Source: Pichia kudriavzevii
Lineage: Eukaryota > Ascomycota > Pichiomycetes > Pichiales > Pichiaceae
Reading direction: 5' to 3'
DNA: 64,000 bases
Assembly: GCF_003054445.1 (NCBI RefSeq)
Contig: NC_042506.1
Location: forward strand, 937,501 to 1,001,500
Shown here piece by piece: positions 38,623-49,300 of the stretch (positions within the stretch are counted from its first letter, which is position 1; each line of letters opens with the position of its first letter). The notes beneath the pieces were generated by a model. It was not told the origin of the DNA. It worked only from the letters and a program-made list of their open reading frames with translations, and made no database searches. Both the position numbers and the translations under genes were made by a program.

Positions 38623-39192
38623 TTACTCGACTTTAAAGATCGATTTTGTTGGATTTTCGGTGAACCTGTAATCCCAACAAGAAATACATTCGGAGTTTGG
38701 ATTATTCAGCATTGAGGAATCAATGACACACGAAAGGGTAACACCAAACCAATGACTCCAAAGCACCCTAGTCGAAGATACGGTTGAGTTATTGAACAAT
38801 GCAGTCTCTCCCAACTTGTTTTTCCCAGACTCATCAAACCTGACTTTCATGTGAGCCAACACAATAAACTGCCCTAATCCTGTATTGCCCGATGGTAGAA
38901 AATGAACGTCCAATGAAGTGATTTGATGATTTGAGGCAGGTAATGATATCCATAACTGCTGAAACTGATCTCGAGACCCAAAAGGTGTTCCGTTGATTAT
39001 GATACGGGGCTGCTGTGTGAGTTGTGGAAGCGGGGGCGATGTGGGTGTTGGATTCTGTTGATCTAATGATTCAATGAGCTTTGAAAGAAATTGTTCAACC
39101 CTTGATGTATGATCCTGATCAGACTGCTGCTGTGCCATGTTAGACATGTTAGACATTGTGTTTCCATTCATTTGTTGTTGAAACCCCATCAT
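38623..39192 (-). CDS. MTR2: mRNA export factor Mtr2 (NXT1 counterpart)
   Basis: NTF2-fold partner of Mex67 in nuclear export of mRNA and pre-60S subunits. The 189-residue product (S. cerevisiae 184) has a Met/Gln/Asn-rich N-terminal tail (1-35), the IIINGTPFGSRDQFQQLW strand-helix matching S. cerevisiae IIFNATPFAQATVFLQMW, and the diagnostic KVRFDESGKNKLGE segment (S. cerevisiae KVRFDESGRDKMGQ), followed by WFGVTLSCVID. Identification is firm despite low overall identity. Two ATGs are adjacent at the start; the first is used. Divergent from MRPL31. Confidence 0.92.
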   Translation of the reverse strand: MMGFQQQMNGNTMSNMSNMAQQQSDQDHTSRVEQFLSKLIESLDQQNPTPTSPPLPQLTQQPRIIINGTPFGSRDQFQQLWISLPASNHQITSLDVHFLPSGNTGLGQFIVLAHMKVRFDESGKNKLGETALFNNSTVSSTRVLWSHWFGVTLSCVIDSSMLNNPNSECISCWDYRFTENPTKSIFKVE

Positions 39193-39478
39193 CTTGAGTA
39201 GAATGATTGCTTGCTTTCCGTTTGGCGTACACCAGAGAGGTCAAGGAACGAAACTAACGTGCTACTAAGTTACCGAAAAGAAAATGCTTCTGAGACTGTC
39301 TAGTTTCATGGTGCCAAAAACATGTTGAAGGCCAGTCGCTGTAGTTAGGGAGAAGGAAGAAAAAACTATAATGTGCGAGTTTTGAAAATTTGTTGACGAA
39401 TTCTAGAGAGTGTCACCAAGTTAGAGCTAATTGCAGACAGTTTAAGGCAAACCAAGAGCAAGCACCTAGACAAGGACA

Positions 39479-39811
39479 ATGTTTGGCCCATTCAGAGCAA
39501 CTAGTGTGAACTTCAGTGGTCTTCTATGGAAGAGACCATGGAGACTATCGAGTCACCAAAAGAGAAGACAAAGATTCAGAATGAGGACAGTTGATTCCAA
39601 TATTGAAGCACTCTATGAAGGGTTGACTGCCAATGGCATGTCTGCGAAGAAGATCACAGACTTGAAGTTCAACTTCCCGAAGGAATCTGAAATGGCACCA
39701 AGAGACAAGTACACAGTTTTCAACAAACATGCTCGTGGATACAGAAAGGGAGTACATTTTGTTCCTAAATGGACCAAATTGTCCTTAAGAGAGAATCCAG
39801 AAAACTTCTAG
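39479..39811 (+). CDS. MRPL31: Mitochondrial large-subunit ribosomal protein mL60 (Mrpl31)
   Basis: Fungal-specific mitoribosomal protein. The 110-residue product (S. cerevisiae 131) starts MFGPFRATS and has GLLWKRPWRLSSHQKRRQRFRMR, then FPKESEMAPRDKYTVFNKHARGYRK and the ending VPKWTKLSLRENPENF, matching the S. cerevisiae protein block by block with a shorter middle. It is short, very basic, and imported into mitochondria. CMC1 lies 1.35 kb downstream on the same strand, with SPC24 between; in S. cerevisiae MRPL31 (YKL138C) and CMC1 (YKL137W) are near neighbours. Confidence 0.94.
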   Translation: MFGPFRATSVNFSGLLWKRPWRLSSHQKRRQRFRMRTVDSNIEALYEGLTANGMSAKKITDLKFNFPKESEMAPRDKYTVFNKHARGYRKGVHFVPKWTKLSLRENPENF

Positions 39812-39973
39812 GTTTTGGTTTAAAACCCAAGTGGGGAAGAAGAATACCTGTATATATATATATATTTAAGTGCATGCATGTGTATGTATTTATGAATAAG
39901 CTATACACATGTGTCCATGTTTATCCTTTGTCGATTATTATACAAATCCAATACACATTTCCGTTAACGTGGC

Positions 39974-40594
39974 CTATATGTTGTCCCAAATGAAGTTCGA
40001 TATAAAATACTCAGTGTAGCTGTCGTCTAGTTTTAAGAGCGTGATGTTTTTCTTCTTTTTATTGAGAATCAGCACCTCTCCTGTTTGGAAATTGATCTTG
40101 AGTCCTAGAGATTGGTACAACTTCAACTTGATTAGATTGGAGTTCTCCTCAATAAGTCTGGGATCTTGAGGGCCGGCATCCATCGAAACCGACGAGGTGT
40201 GGTTGATAAAGTTTTCCGTTAGGGCAGCCAAGTCCGATTCTAAAGAGTCTAGCTTCCTCAGGTTTTCATTATACGAGAGTTTAAGAGAGTTTATCTTCAT
40301 ATTCAAAGATGTTAGGTTTCTTGCCGAGTTGAAGATTTCGTTGTTTAGCTTGTTTAATTCTGTTCTTGTTGCCTTGCCATCAGTTGACGATTTCAACGTA
40401 TTGATGGAAGCAACTATATTGTCCAGCTGTTGCTGTAATTCTTCGAGCCGAAGATTTAGAGTCTCTATATCGTGTTGTTTATAGTTGTCCAAACTGCTCA
40501 ATTTATTGTTGATGTTGTCTATGAGGGCAAGATCATCATGGATTTCTATGACTGACGCTGTCTCGGATATTGTGGACGCAAGCGACTCCATCAT
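39974..40594 (-). CDS. SPC24: Ndc80 kinetochore complex subunit Spc24
   Basis: Inner-end subunit of the Ndc80 complex, paired with Spc25, binding the kinetochore through Mif2/Cnn1/Mis12. The 206-residue product (S. cerevisiae 213) has a long coiled coil at about 25-135 (NLRLEELQQQLDNIVASI) and the C-terminal globular domain LKLYQSLGLKINFQTGEVLI, closing with YTEYFISNFIWDNI, which matches S. cerevisiae Spc24 (LKLYRSLGV... KTKYIWERL). The start is the first of two consecutive ATGs (40594). Convergent with MRPL31, 162 bp between stops. Confidence 0.9.
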   Translation of the reverse strand: MMESLASTISETASVIEIHDDLALIDNINNKLSSLDNYKQHDIETLNLRLEELQQQLDNIVASINTLKSSTDGKATRTELNKLNNEIFNSARNLTSLNMKINSLKLSYNENLRKLDSLESDLAALTENFINHTSSVSMDAGPQDPRLIEENSNLIKLKLYQSLGLKINFQTGEVLILNKKKKNITLLKLDDSYTEYFISNFIWDNI

Positions 40595-41164
40595 CACCTC
40601 TGGATGTAGGTGGTGCCTTCATACAAACTGACCTAACTAGTCTACAAAACAGACACTTATGCTAGTCAATGCGTGGAGATGCTACACGCGAGGGTCCTTT
40701 CCCAGTAAAGAGCAGCTTTGGCGGCACTGAGGGAAAAACAAGTAGACAGAGCGTGCTACTGCGGCTAGCAAGCGCTGGGTTGAAGCACTTCGTGGCAACT
40801 TTTTGCGTCTCAACTAGAAAATATAATGACAGCGCAATAGATGTGAACAACACCAAAATGGCTATTATGTCCATGATGAAACAGGAAGACAAAAAAAAAA
40901 CGTTGCTATTTGAGTCGGCGTCCCCTAAATAAATTTATCCCCCCCCTTCCCCCCCAGGGCGCAGCGAGATTTCCCACTCCCCCTCCCCATTTCTTTTTAC
41001 CTATGAGGGAAAGAGGAAATGCAAGTGAGAAGGGAATTTTATTTTTACCTGAAAAGTGTAATGACATTCCACATGAAAATTAGGCGACTGTACCAAGTAG
41101 TAAGGGTGCATATTACAAGGCCCAAGGAAAACTATACAAACACCTACAACAACATAGATTTGAA
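40595..41164. other. SPC24-CMC1 intergenic region
   Basis: 570 bp upstream of both divergent genes. It has C-rich runs at 40939-40958 and 40978-40988. A frame at 40669-40932 (+) encodes 87 residues with an Arg-rich hydrophobic stretch (SVLLRLASAGLKHFVATF) and an in-frame ATG; it could be a small mitochondrial protein, but there is no family match, and the opposite strand is also open, so it is not called. Otherwise nothing seen. Confidence 0.3.
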
Positions 41165-41488
41165 ATGGGGTGGTACGACGGCAATAGCGGGAAGACCAGA
41201 ATCAGCGGATTGCCAAGTTGGGTGCTAACGCCTGCCGAGGAGAAACAGGTTTTAGAGGAATACCAAAAGGAGGTTTGGAGGAAATGCGACGAGTATGTGA
41301 AGGAGTTTCAGAAATGTGAAGCCAGTGCTGGGTTTGGAGTATGGTTCAAATGTAAGGAGGAAGGTAAGGCGATGAAGGCGTGTGTGGAGCACCACCACCA
41401 GTACGAGTATGTGGATGAGATCCGGGACGCCTTTATCAAGAAGAAGATGAAGAGGGCCCAAGAGGTAGCCCAGAGTGAGGACAAGTGA
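41165..41488 (+). CDS. CMC1: Twin Cx9C mitochondrial protein Cmc1
   Basis: Intermembrane-space copper-binding protein that stabilises newly made Cox1 during cytochrome oxidase assembly, imported through Mia40. The 107-residue product (S. cerevisiae 111) has LPSWVLTPAEEKQ near residue 16 (S. cerevisiae LPIWVLSPREEQQ), then twin motifs C-x9-C (CDEYVKEFQKC) and C-x9-C (CKEEGKAMKAC) in a helical hairpin. Acidic and lysine-rich ends complete it. Synteny with MRPL31 supports the call. Confidence 0.9.
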   Translation: MGWYDGNSGKTRISGLPSWVLTPAEEKQVLEEYQKEVWRKCDEYVKEFQKCEASAGFGVWFKCKEEGKAMKACVEHHHQYEYVDEIRDAFIKKKMKRAQEVAQSEDK

Positions 41489-41511
41489 ATTGGACAAGAA
41501 AATTGGAAGAA

Positions 41512-41577
41512 TCGATAAGAGAAGTCGATAAGAGAAGTCGATAAGAAAAGTCGATAAGAGAAGTCGATAAGAGTAAG
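41512..41577 (+). repeat. Five tandem 13-bp units carrying GATAAG
   Basis: Units at 41512, 41525, 41538, 41551 and 41564, each TCGATAAGAGAAG with one substitution in unit 3 and one insertion in unit 5. Each unit contains GATAAG, the binding core of fungal GATA factors (in S. cerevisiae Gln3, Gat1, Dal80, Gzf3 in nitrogen control). Regular 13-bp spacing starts 23 bp after the CMC1 stop. Confidence 0.85.
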
Positions 41578-41907
41578 TCCATCAGTGAAGCAGTCAATAG
41601 ACAAGTTCCAGGGTCTATAGAATGGGGCAGTGTTAGCGTGTATATAGTATAATAATGTAACAAAGCGACTCTAGGCAACAATGGACAGGAAACAGTGGAT
41701 CCTCTGCGACACGACAGTGGACAGGGAGAGGCCATTCTTGACATAATCTGTAGTCCAACTGGGAGTTTAATTTTGACCAACTGTATTCCCCTTAAGTTCC
41801 AGCCTCTCCAATGATTAGATGGCGTTCTATAGAGTTTTCAACGCAGTTAGGGAATTGAAGAACTCCTCCTACCTGAGCAGAGACAGGCATGTCAGTCACA
41901 AACCACA

Positions 41908-41938
41908 AGCCAAAAGCCAGTCCCTCTGGCTTTTGGCT
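41908..41938. other. Perfect 13-bp inverted repeat with 5-nt loop
   Basis: AGCCAAAAGCCAG (41908-41920), loop TCCCT, CTGGCTTTTGGCT (41926-41938). It is a strong hairpin on either strand or a potential cruciform, 335 bp upstream of the orphan gene. No T run follows, so it is not a terminator of bacterial type, and the function is unknown. Confidence 0.8.
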
Positions 41939-42066
41939 GTCCAATAGCCATGGGAGAGGTCTAGGACCCGTGCCGTGGATGACGGTGTATCCAGTACACC
42001 CTGGAGGGGGGTGTCGTGTAGGGAGCTGACCATCTCAACACCGTGTGGAGACCCCTGTACGCAGCG

Positions 42067-42074
42067 TATATAAG
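42067..42074 (+). promoter_or_regulatory. TATA box of the GC-rich orphan gene
   Basis: TATATAAG about 200 bp upstream of the ATG at 42273, with a CCCCT stress-response-like element 11 bp before it. The following leader is A/C-rich and lacks ATG codons, suggesting a real and well-translated transcript. Confidence 0.5.
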
Positions 42075-42272
42075 AGCAGACGAGGTGGCCTGTTTCCCGC
42101 TGAAGGGAGAGACAGCATCAGCAACATCCATTTACACCTACATTTATCTCAAATCAATATCTAGAAAACACATTTCAGTATTCCAATTGGAAACATATAA
42201 GAATACACACCATTTTAAATAGAATCAGTCAATACATACAAATACACCATTTATATTACCAGAGATTAAACA

Positions 42273-42743
42273 ATGTCGTCTTTTTTGGACCGGTGGCTCT
42301 ACAGAGACAACAAGAGCGCGCACAATGTGGGCACGCGGAATGGTAACACGGGCTCGTTTTACTCGCAGACGGGCGCCAAGCAGTCGACCCCCTACTACCC
42401 AGAGGGGGGGGCTGCGTATCCGCGGCGGGCGTCGGGCGGCACTGCGCCTAATTTGCAAAATGTTCCCTGGTCGTACTACAAGAATGTGGAGACGCACCGT
42501 CGGGGAAGCGCGGGTAGCATGGAGGCCATGGGGCCAGTGGAGCCAGTGGAGCGTCTGGACCCCATGGAGCGCGTGAAGGCTGCGGCGCACGCGGAGGCGC
42601 TGGGCGGGGCGGAGATGCCGGTGGGCGCTACTGCGCAGGTTCGCGCACGGCCTGTTGGGATGGATGCTGCGGGCGCAATACTACCGGATGTTGTGCGGCG
42701 GCCCTCGGGGGCAAGTAGCGTGAGTAGCACTGAGAACGAGTAA
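42273..42743 (+). CDS. GC-rich orphan protein of unknown function
   Basis: 156 residues, not recognised. The N-terminal half is polar and aromatic (MSSFLDRWLYRDNKSAHNVG, YYPEGG, PWSYYKNV near 69-75), followed by an Ala, Gly, Pro and Val-rich second half with short repeats such as GPVEPVERLDPMERV. No transmembrane segment, signal or catalytic motif. Codon use is unlike every neighbour: many GCG, CGG, CGC and GTG codons, giving a visibly GC-rich gene in an AT-rich chromosome. The ATG context (AACAATGTC) and the TATA and stress-like elements upstream support a real gene. The opposite strand is also open because of GC content. It could be a hydrophilic stress-induced protein, but this is only a guess from promoter and composition. 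Confidence 0.55.
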   Translation: MSSFLDRWLYRDNKSAHNVGTRNGNTGSFYSQTGAKQSTPYYPEGGAAYPRRASGGTAPNLQNVPWSYYKNVETHRRGSAGSMEAMGPVEPVERLDPMERVKAAAHAEALGGAEMPVGATAQVRARPVGMDAAGAILPDVVRRPSGASSVSSTENE

Positions 42744-42832
42744 TTTTGAGGCTGATTTTGCAAGGAGGGGTTGAGAATAAAGTAATAAAGGATGGGGGCT
42801 TTTACGGGGCTTGTGAGGAATATTTGGGGGTT

Positions 42833-42856
42833 TTTATTTATTTATTTATTTATTTA
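42833..42856. repeat. (TTTA)6 microsatellite
   Basis: Six perfect TTTA units, about 90 bp after the orphan gene stop, in what is probably its 3' untranslated region. Likely a simple slippage product. Confidence 0.85.
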
Positions 42857-42996
42857 CCCCTTGTGTGAAGCCCAATGCGGTTTATTTCAAGTTGATAAAA
42901 TTTAGCCATACTGAGGGACAATGTAGCAATCAATCAAGGTACAGGATGAAAGTTGGTGATTTCATGGTGGTTCTTTTTACACGTTCATTCATCCCC

Positions 42997-43031
42997 CCCT
43001 TTACCCTTTACCCTTTACCCTTTACCCTTTA
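42997..43031. repeat. (CCCTTTA)5 heptamer repeat
   Basis: Five perfect copies of CCCTTTA (TAAAGGG on the other strand), 35 bp, about 300 bp upstream of CCH1. It resembles telomere-type heptamers in composition but is not a known yeast telomere repeat. Confidence 0.85.
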
Positions 43032-43331
43032 TATTTTGAATTTATAGTTGACTGTTGTTCTTTGAGCCCATATACACGAGTTTGGTTTAATTTATTTCAA
43101 GTAATTGGGGTTTTCCAAAGTGCATTCTGTGGTTTATTAGGTCAGCATCTGAGGAGAAAAAAAAAACAGACTGACACCAATTCACCAAACCATAGAATCA
43201 CCAATTGGTTGAGCCATATACTAGAACACCCAGTGACTCACCAGGGGAGAACATCGAGAGAGCGAACGAGAGGGCAATCATAGTTTGTTGGTTGCCGTTT
43301 ATCAGTAGTGTTGCGAAACAAGGTATAGCCA

Positions 43332-46300
43332 ATGCCTGCAATTAACCCCCAAGATGAATCGGAGATGCCGCCTAGGATCATCCTCTCCAGAGGCACTACA
43401 GATATCTCGCAGAGTGTATCAAGGAGTGCATCGAGAAATGCCTTAGGGAATGGTGATAATGGGAGACTGTCACCTCGAAATTCCAACCTCTTGGAATCGG
43501 TGTACATGGATGAAGATGGGTCGTTTAGTGCAAATGACGAAACGGAGAATGATGTGACGTCCAACAATGACCTCAAGAGTTTCCATTCTGTGGCTGAGGA
43601 TTATAAACGACTATCGATGTTTTCAAAACATCACGACGTTGATGGGGATCATCAGGATCCCTCCTTTCTTGATACACTAGCAGATACTTCAAAGAGCTTG
43701 TTCAATAAAACAACAACAACTACACGGAAACTTCATCCTCATGGAGAGAAAAAACCCTTGAAAATTGAAATCCCCTCCTCACATGAAGATGAATCAAATT
43801 GGCCTGCAATTACTCCCATTTTGAAAACCCCTGCAAGGTTTCGGAAATCTCAAGAATTGGATGAAGACTTGTCCTCGGTATTAGATGAAGCATTATTTTC
43901 AAGTGTTTGGATGCCCACAGATTCGGCTCCACCTCAAAACACTAGACACTCACCAAAGAAAACCGTAAATGCTGACAGCCACCAAAATCTTAGAAGGAGG
44001 AAAGCCAGCTCAGCCTCTTATAATACAGATTCCTTCAACTATGACTTGGAATTGAACGATGCAATACCAATGAAAGATTTATCTACTGGCATAAACAATG
44101 GTATAAAAGTTGACAATTACATGGCTTCAAACCAATCTCAACAGGACGTATTCCTACAGGTTCCAGATCAAACCCGTCCAATGATTGTCATAGATTCATC
44201 CAACAATAGTTCCTTGCTTGATATGAGCTTGAATATAAGTCAACAATCGTTACCGCAAACAATAAAGGACGCAAAAGCGAAACCGGTTTCCCGTAAGCAA
44301 GGAATATCAAAGATGTTTGCTAAACTCTCAAATGTGGTCAATGCAGATTCCCCTCATATTGATGAATCTGACGAGGAAGACAATTTTGACAACCGTCAAG
44401 ACGAACAAGAAGCAGCCACAGAATCTGAACACCAAAGTGAAACAATGAGTAGGGATGCACCCACTGGTTCTTCACGATTATTTCAGGAGGAACTGCCATC
44501 GAATAAAAGGTATTCGAATGGATCCATTCTAAAGCTTTACATGGATGAAATTGATAGGAAAAATCACCAAAATGATGATATTATATCGGTGTTGAACATT
44601 GAGCAAACTGACGAAATTTCAGTGAGTAGCAATGAGGAGCCTCCCCCCTCACATGAAATACCTGGTAACGGCGATGATATAAATGGGGGAAACGCCCCTC
44701 GTTTATACGGAAATTCCTTGAAGATTTTCCCCCCAGATTCTAAGTTACGGAGCTTATGTTATAAAATAGTTACCAGTCCGATAACTAACCAGTTTTCGGT
44801 GCTTTTGTTAACTACCCAAGTGGGATGGCTAGCTTTTCAGCAGTGGAAGGCTGAATACGGATTTGTGTTTAATAAAGGCCCTACAAATGCAGATTGGGCC
44901 ATGCTAAGTTATTACATTCTTTATACACTTGAAATGCTAGCTAAAATTGTTGCTTTTGGATTATATGACGACTCACAAATGATTGAGGCCTTGCGATTGC
45001 AAAGATATGAAAATGAATTACAGAAGTTCTACAAAAGAACCTTTCAGAGACTAAAAAACAGTAAATTCTTCAATAAGGACAAGAGAAACCCTAAGATATC
45101 TTTGCCACTAAGTCCAGTTTCGGGTGCTACCCATACAGATGACCCCTTTGATGATTCATATGCAATCAATCCATTTGAACAACATGTAGTCACACCTGAA
45201 TCAGCATTAGAACAACCACAGGAAATAGACGATACATACGAAACCCCTGATGCTTTGCACCATAATAAATTGAATCATTCCACCAGATATGCGTATTTAC
45301 GTACAAATTGGAACAGGGTTGATTTTGTATCTATATTGAGTTTTTGGATTCAATTTGGAATGACATTCAATTATAAGGATATACAGAAAGTTCAGGTATT
45401 TAGAGCTTTGATGTGTTTGCGAATTTTGAGACTATTAAATGTCACTAGGGGTTCAAGAATTATTCTCAGGGGCCTCAATGATGCTGCTTCACAATCAAAA
45501 AGTGTTATTCTTTTTCTCATGTTGTTCTGGATTTTGCTCAGTATAATTGGTGTTGAAACATTCGAGTCCTCTTTTCGTCGTCAATGTGTGTGGACAAATC
45601 CCAACAACTCTTCTGATACGTATTTACACGAATTGCAGTTTTGTGGTTCTTATTTTGAGCCGGGAACGTTGGAGATACTTCCCTACCTTAACCAATTTGG
45701 AGAGCCTTCTAAAATTGCCAAAGGTTTTGCCTGTCCGGTGAATTCAAAATGCATTATTGGAGAAAATCCCTACAATGATCATCTCTCGTTTGACAATATC
45801 GTATATTCACTTCAGTCCCTCTTTGTTGTTATGTCTGCCAACACTTTTACTGATTTGATGTATTATACCATGGATAGTGACACTATGGCCTCCTCTTTAT
45901 TCTTTATCTGTGGAATATTTATTTTGGATGTATGGATGATCAACCTAGTTGTTGCAGTCATTCTTCATTCATATAAGACAGAAGAACGACTACAGAAGCC
46001 TCACATTTCTTGGCTTGAAAAATCAAGGCAGAGGTATCAACAATTTGTTTCTAATAGTAAGTTAATAAAGTTGTGGAAAAAAGTTGAATACATTTTTGTT
46101 CTTATAATACTGATTTCATTTATCTATGGTTGTACCAAAACAAGAGAAGATGGTGTCTTTCCCAAACAATACAATACGTGGGATTTCATAACGAGTATAA
46201 TTTTAATGGTCGAGGTGATTTTAAGGTTTATGATCTTTGTTCTTGCTGGAGACTGGAAAATGTTTTTCTTTTCGGGGTTCAACATCATTGATTTGTTTTT

Positions 46301-49300
46301 GGCAACTGTTACTCTGGTCATCAGCTCACCTACTGTATACAACTCCATTAGCTCGGTGGCATACGGATGGTTGTCTATTTTTGGAATTTTGAGGTTTTAC
46401 AGAGTCATCGTGTCCATAAAACCTGTCAGAGAGTCTTGGAAAATTGCTCTAAAAAGAGTCAAACCTTTTGTCGAACTAATTATTTTTGGAGCATTGCTTT
46501 TGTTTTTTGTCAGTATAATCATGTCACGGCTGTTTGAAGGGGTCGTCCCAGAAGAAGAAATGAGCGATACTCCTTGGGCTATGTACAATTTGCCGAACTC
46601 CATCGTTTCTCTATTCATAATCATGACTACTGAGAATTGGTCAGATATCCTATATGTTGTTGAACAGTACTCCAATTCTACATTTAATGCCATGTGCTAT
46701 GGATGCTTCTTGATATTTTGGTTCTTTTTATCAAATACCGTTTTGATGAGTATTTTCATTGCTATTATCACTGATAACTTGGAATTGTCGGATGCAGAAA
46801 AAAAGATCAACCAAATAAAGCAATTCATGAAGTCATGTATAAAGCAATCCAAAAATTCCTCAGAGGAAGGTATCATTGATTTGGTGAGAAACAAATTTGT
46901 GGCAGGTTCACAATCAGAAGAGGCAAATGATTTTTTGGCACGTATGAATGAATTAATGCTTGCCAATGGAAAACCCCCAATAGACATCAGCAAGTATGAG
47001 GTTGGAGATGACGATACTATGAAAGGTAGAATACTTATGATGAAGAGAGATATTATTGAAAGTTCTTTTTATAAAAAAGTTCAGCCCTCAATTGATGCTG
47101 CAAAACACCACATTAAAGTGTTCTACTATAACTATATACGAAGAAGTGTAAAGTTACTCTTCCTGGGGAGGAAAGATGATGAAAACAGAATTTATTCAAG
47201 AGACTCTGAAGCAAACAATCTGAATGAAAACCATAATTTTCAAAGGCCACAAAATGTTGATAGGTCATTACTTGTCTTTACAAATGAAAATCCAATCAGA
47301 AGATTTTGTCAAATGTTTATTTCACCAACCAACTTAAAAAGAACAGAGGGAAGACAACCGGCACCAAAATGTATGATTACTTTCTCCATCTTTATGTTTT
47401 TATCTTCTATTGTTGTTGTGATTTTGGCTTGTTATGAGACCCCCCTATACAGAATGAGTAAATTAAGTTACAATATTTATAATAGTTGGATGGTTTATCC
47501 AGATGCTATATTTATTGTCATATTCACTGTTGAGTTTTTCATGAGAGTTATAGCCGACGGGTTATTATTTGGCCCCAGGGCATACTTCAAATCATTTTAC
47601 AATTTCCTTGACTTTTATGTGTTAATGTCTTTTTGGGTGCCAATTGTCTCGGTTCTTTCTGACAACTACACATTGCTTGTTACGTTTGATGCTGTCAGAG
47701 CTTTTCGTACTTTTAGATTACTTACTATCAACAAACAGACACAGATGGTGTTTAATATTGCTATTATATCCGGTGCTATGAAGATTATCTCTGCAGCTTT
47801 AGTTTCGTTATCTTTGCTCATTCCCTTTTCTCTATGGGGATTGAACATTTTTAGCAAGGAAATGTCTAGTTGTGTTGATGGCGTATCTGCATTGAATGAT
47901 TGTAGATTTGAATATACAAATACAGTATTCAAGTGGAACGTGCTTAGCCCAAACTATGTTGAAACACCTTTATTGTATTTTGACAATTTTGGTAATTCGT
48001 TCAATTCGTTATTTCAAATCTTGTCACTAGAAGGTTGGGTTGATCTTCTAGGTGACGTAGTTAACATCACTACTTATGGCGAACAACCAAATTTGTTTTA
48101 TACACCCGGGAATGGGTTTTTTGTTATATTTTTCATTTTTGTGGCTACCATCTTCATTATCAACTTATTCATTTCTATCATCATCAATAATTATCAAGTT
48201 CAAACTGGTATTGCATTTCTAAGCAATGACCAGTATGGGTGGTATGAAGTGAAAAAAGTGTTGAGTAGAGTAACTCTTGGTAAAGGAATAAATGAAAGCA
48301 ATATGAGTTATTGGCAAAACAGAGTATACAACTTCATTACTAAAAAGAAGGGAATTTGGTCAAGATACACTGCGTTCATATTATTGCTGCATTTTGCTGC
48401 TTTGGTTTCGGAATGTTATCCAGATTCATACAATGGTGAAAGTGTAAGAACTGGTATATATTTATTTACCACTTTGAACCTTTTCATCAACCAAACACTT
48501 TTTCTCTATGCAATTGGAATGAAAGCTTTCTTTACTAAAAAGTGGAATATTATCATAACCTTCCTTATTACTACTGCGTTTATTATGTCTGCTTTTGCTC
48601 TTAACTATAGGTCTAAGAATGTCTTTTACAATCTCTACAAGGTTTGCTTAGTGTCAGTTTTGTGCTTGGCCATTCCACAGATTGACGCCTTATACCAATT
48701 ACTTAAATGTGGCTCTACTGCATTGGTTTCATTATTAACAATATTATACACCTGGTTGGTGCTATATCTAGCATTTGCGATTGCAATGAATCAAGTCTTC
48801 GGGCTAACGAAGATAGGACCGAATACTTCTGGTAACATCAATGCCAGGACTGTAACAAAGGCTCTCATCCTGTTATTCAGGAATAGTTTTGGTGAAGGAT
48901 GGAATTACATAATGGATGACTTTAAATTATCAATGCCATATTGTACTTCTTATGGACAGTATACAGATTGTGGAAACATCATTGGGGCTCAAATATTTTT
49001 CATTGTTTGGAACATTTTGTCAATGTACATTTTTTTGAATATCTTGATTTCTGTGGTCATCACCAACTTTAGTTATGTTTATCATGGATCTGGCCCTCAT
49101 AAGTTGATTACACGTGAGGAACTTCGCAAATTTAAAAAGGCATGGAGAAAATTTGATCCAAACGGTACTGGATTTATTTATGAACACGATCTCTACAGGT
49201 TTTTGTCCTCTCTTGATGGTGTCTTGTCGTATCATGTTTATCCCAAATATGTTTCTCTCGGCTCTATCTATCGTAGAGTTGTCCTCGATGAAAATCCAGG

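Larger units (their letters stand above)
41489..42272. promoter_or_regulatory. CMC1 3' end and upstream region of the GC-rich orphan
   Basis: 784 bp holding, in order, the GATAAG tandem array, a 13-bp perfect hairpin, two STRE-like pentamers (AGGGG at 42005-42009, CCCCT at 42052-42056), a TATA element and an A/C-rich leader of about 180 bp before the ATG at 42273. These are described separately. Together they read as the promoter of an inducible gene, by inference. Confidence 0.45.
42744..43331. other. Intergenic region with two short tandem repeats, upstream of CCH1
   Basis: 588 bp between the orphan gene and CCH1. It contains (TTTA)6 at 42833-42856 and (CCCTTTA)5 at 42997-43031, listed separately. 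The rest is AT-rich promoter sequence of CCH1 with no further gene or RNA that I can support. Confidence 0.4.

Noticed and set aside
40669-40932. 87-codon frame with a mitochondrial-looking stretch
   Set aside because: No family match, the opposite strand is equally open, and it lies in the shared SPC24/CMC1 promoter. Not supported as a gene.
41019-41228. 69-codon frame overlapping the CMC1 start
   Set aside because: Out of frame with CMC1 and without homology.
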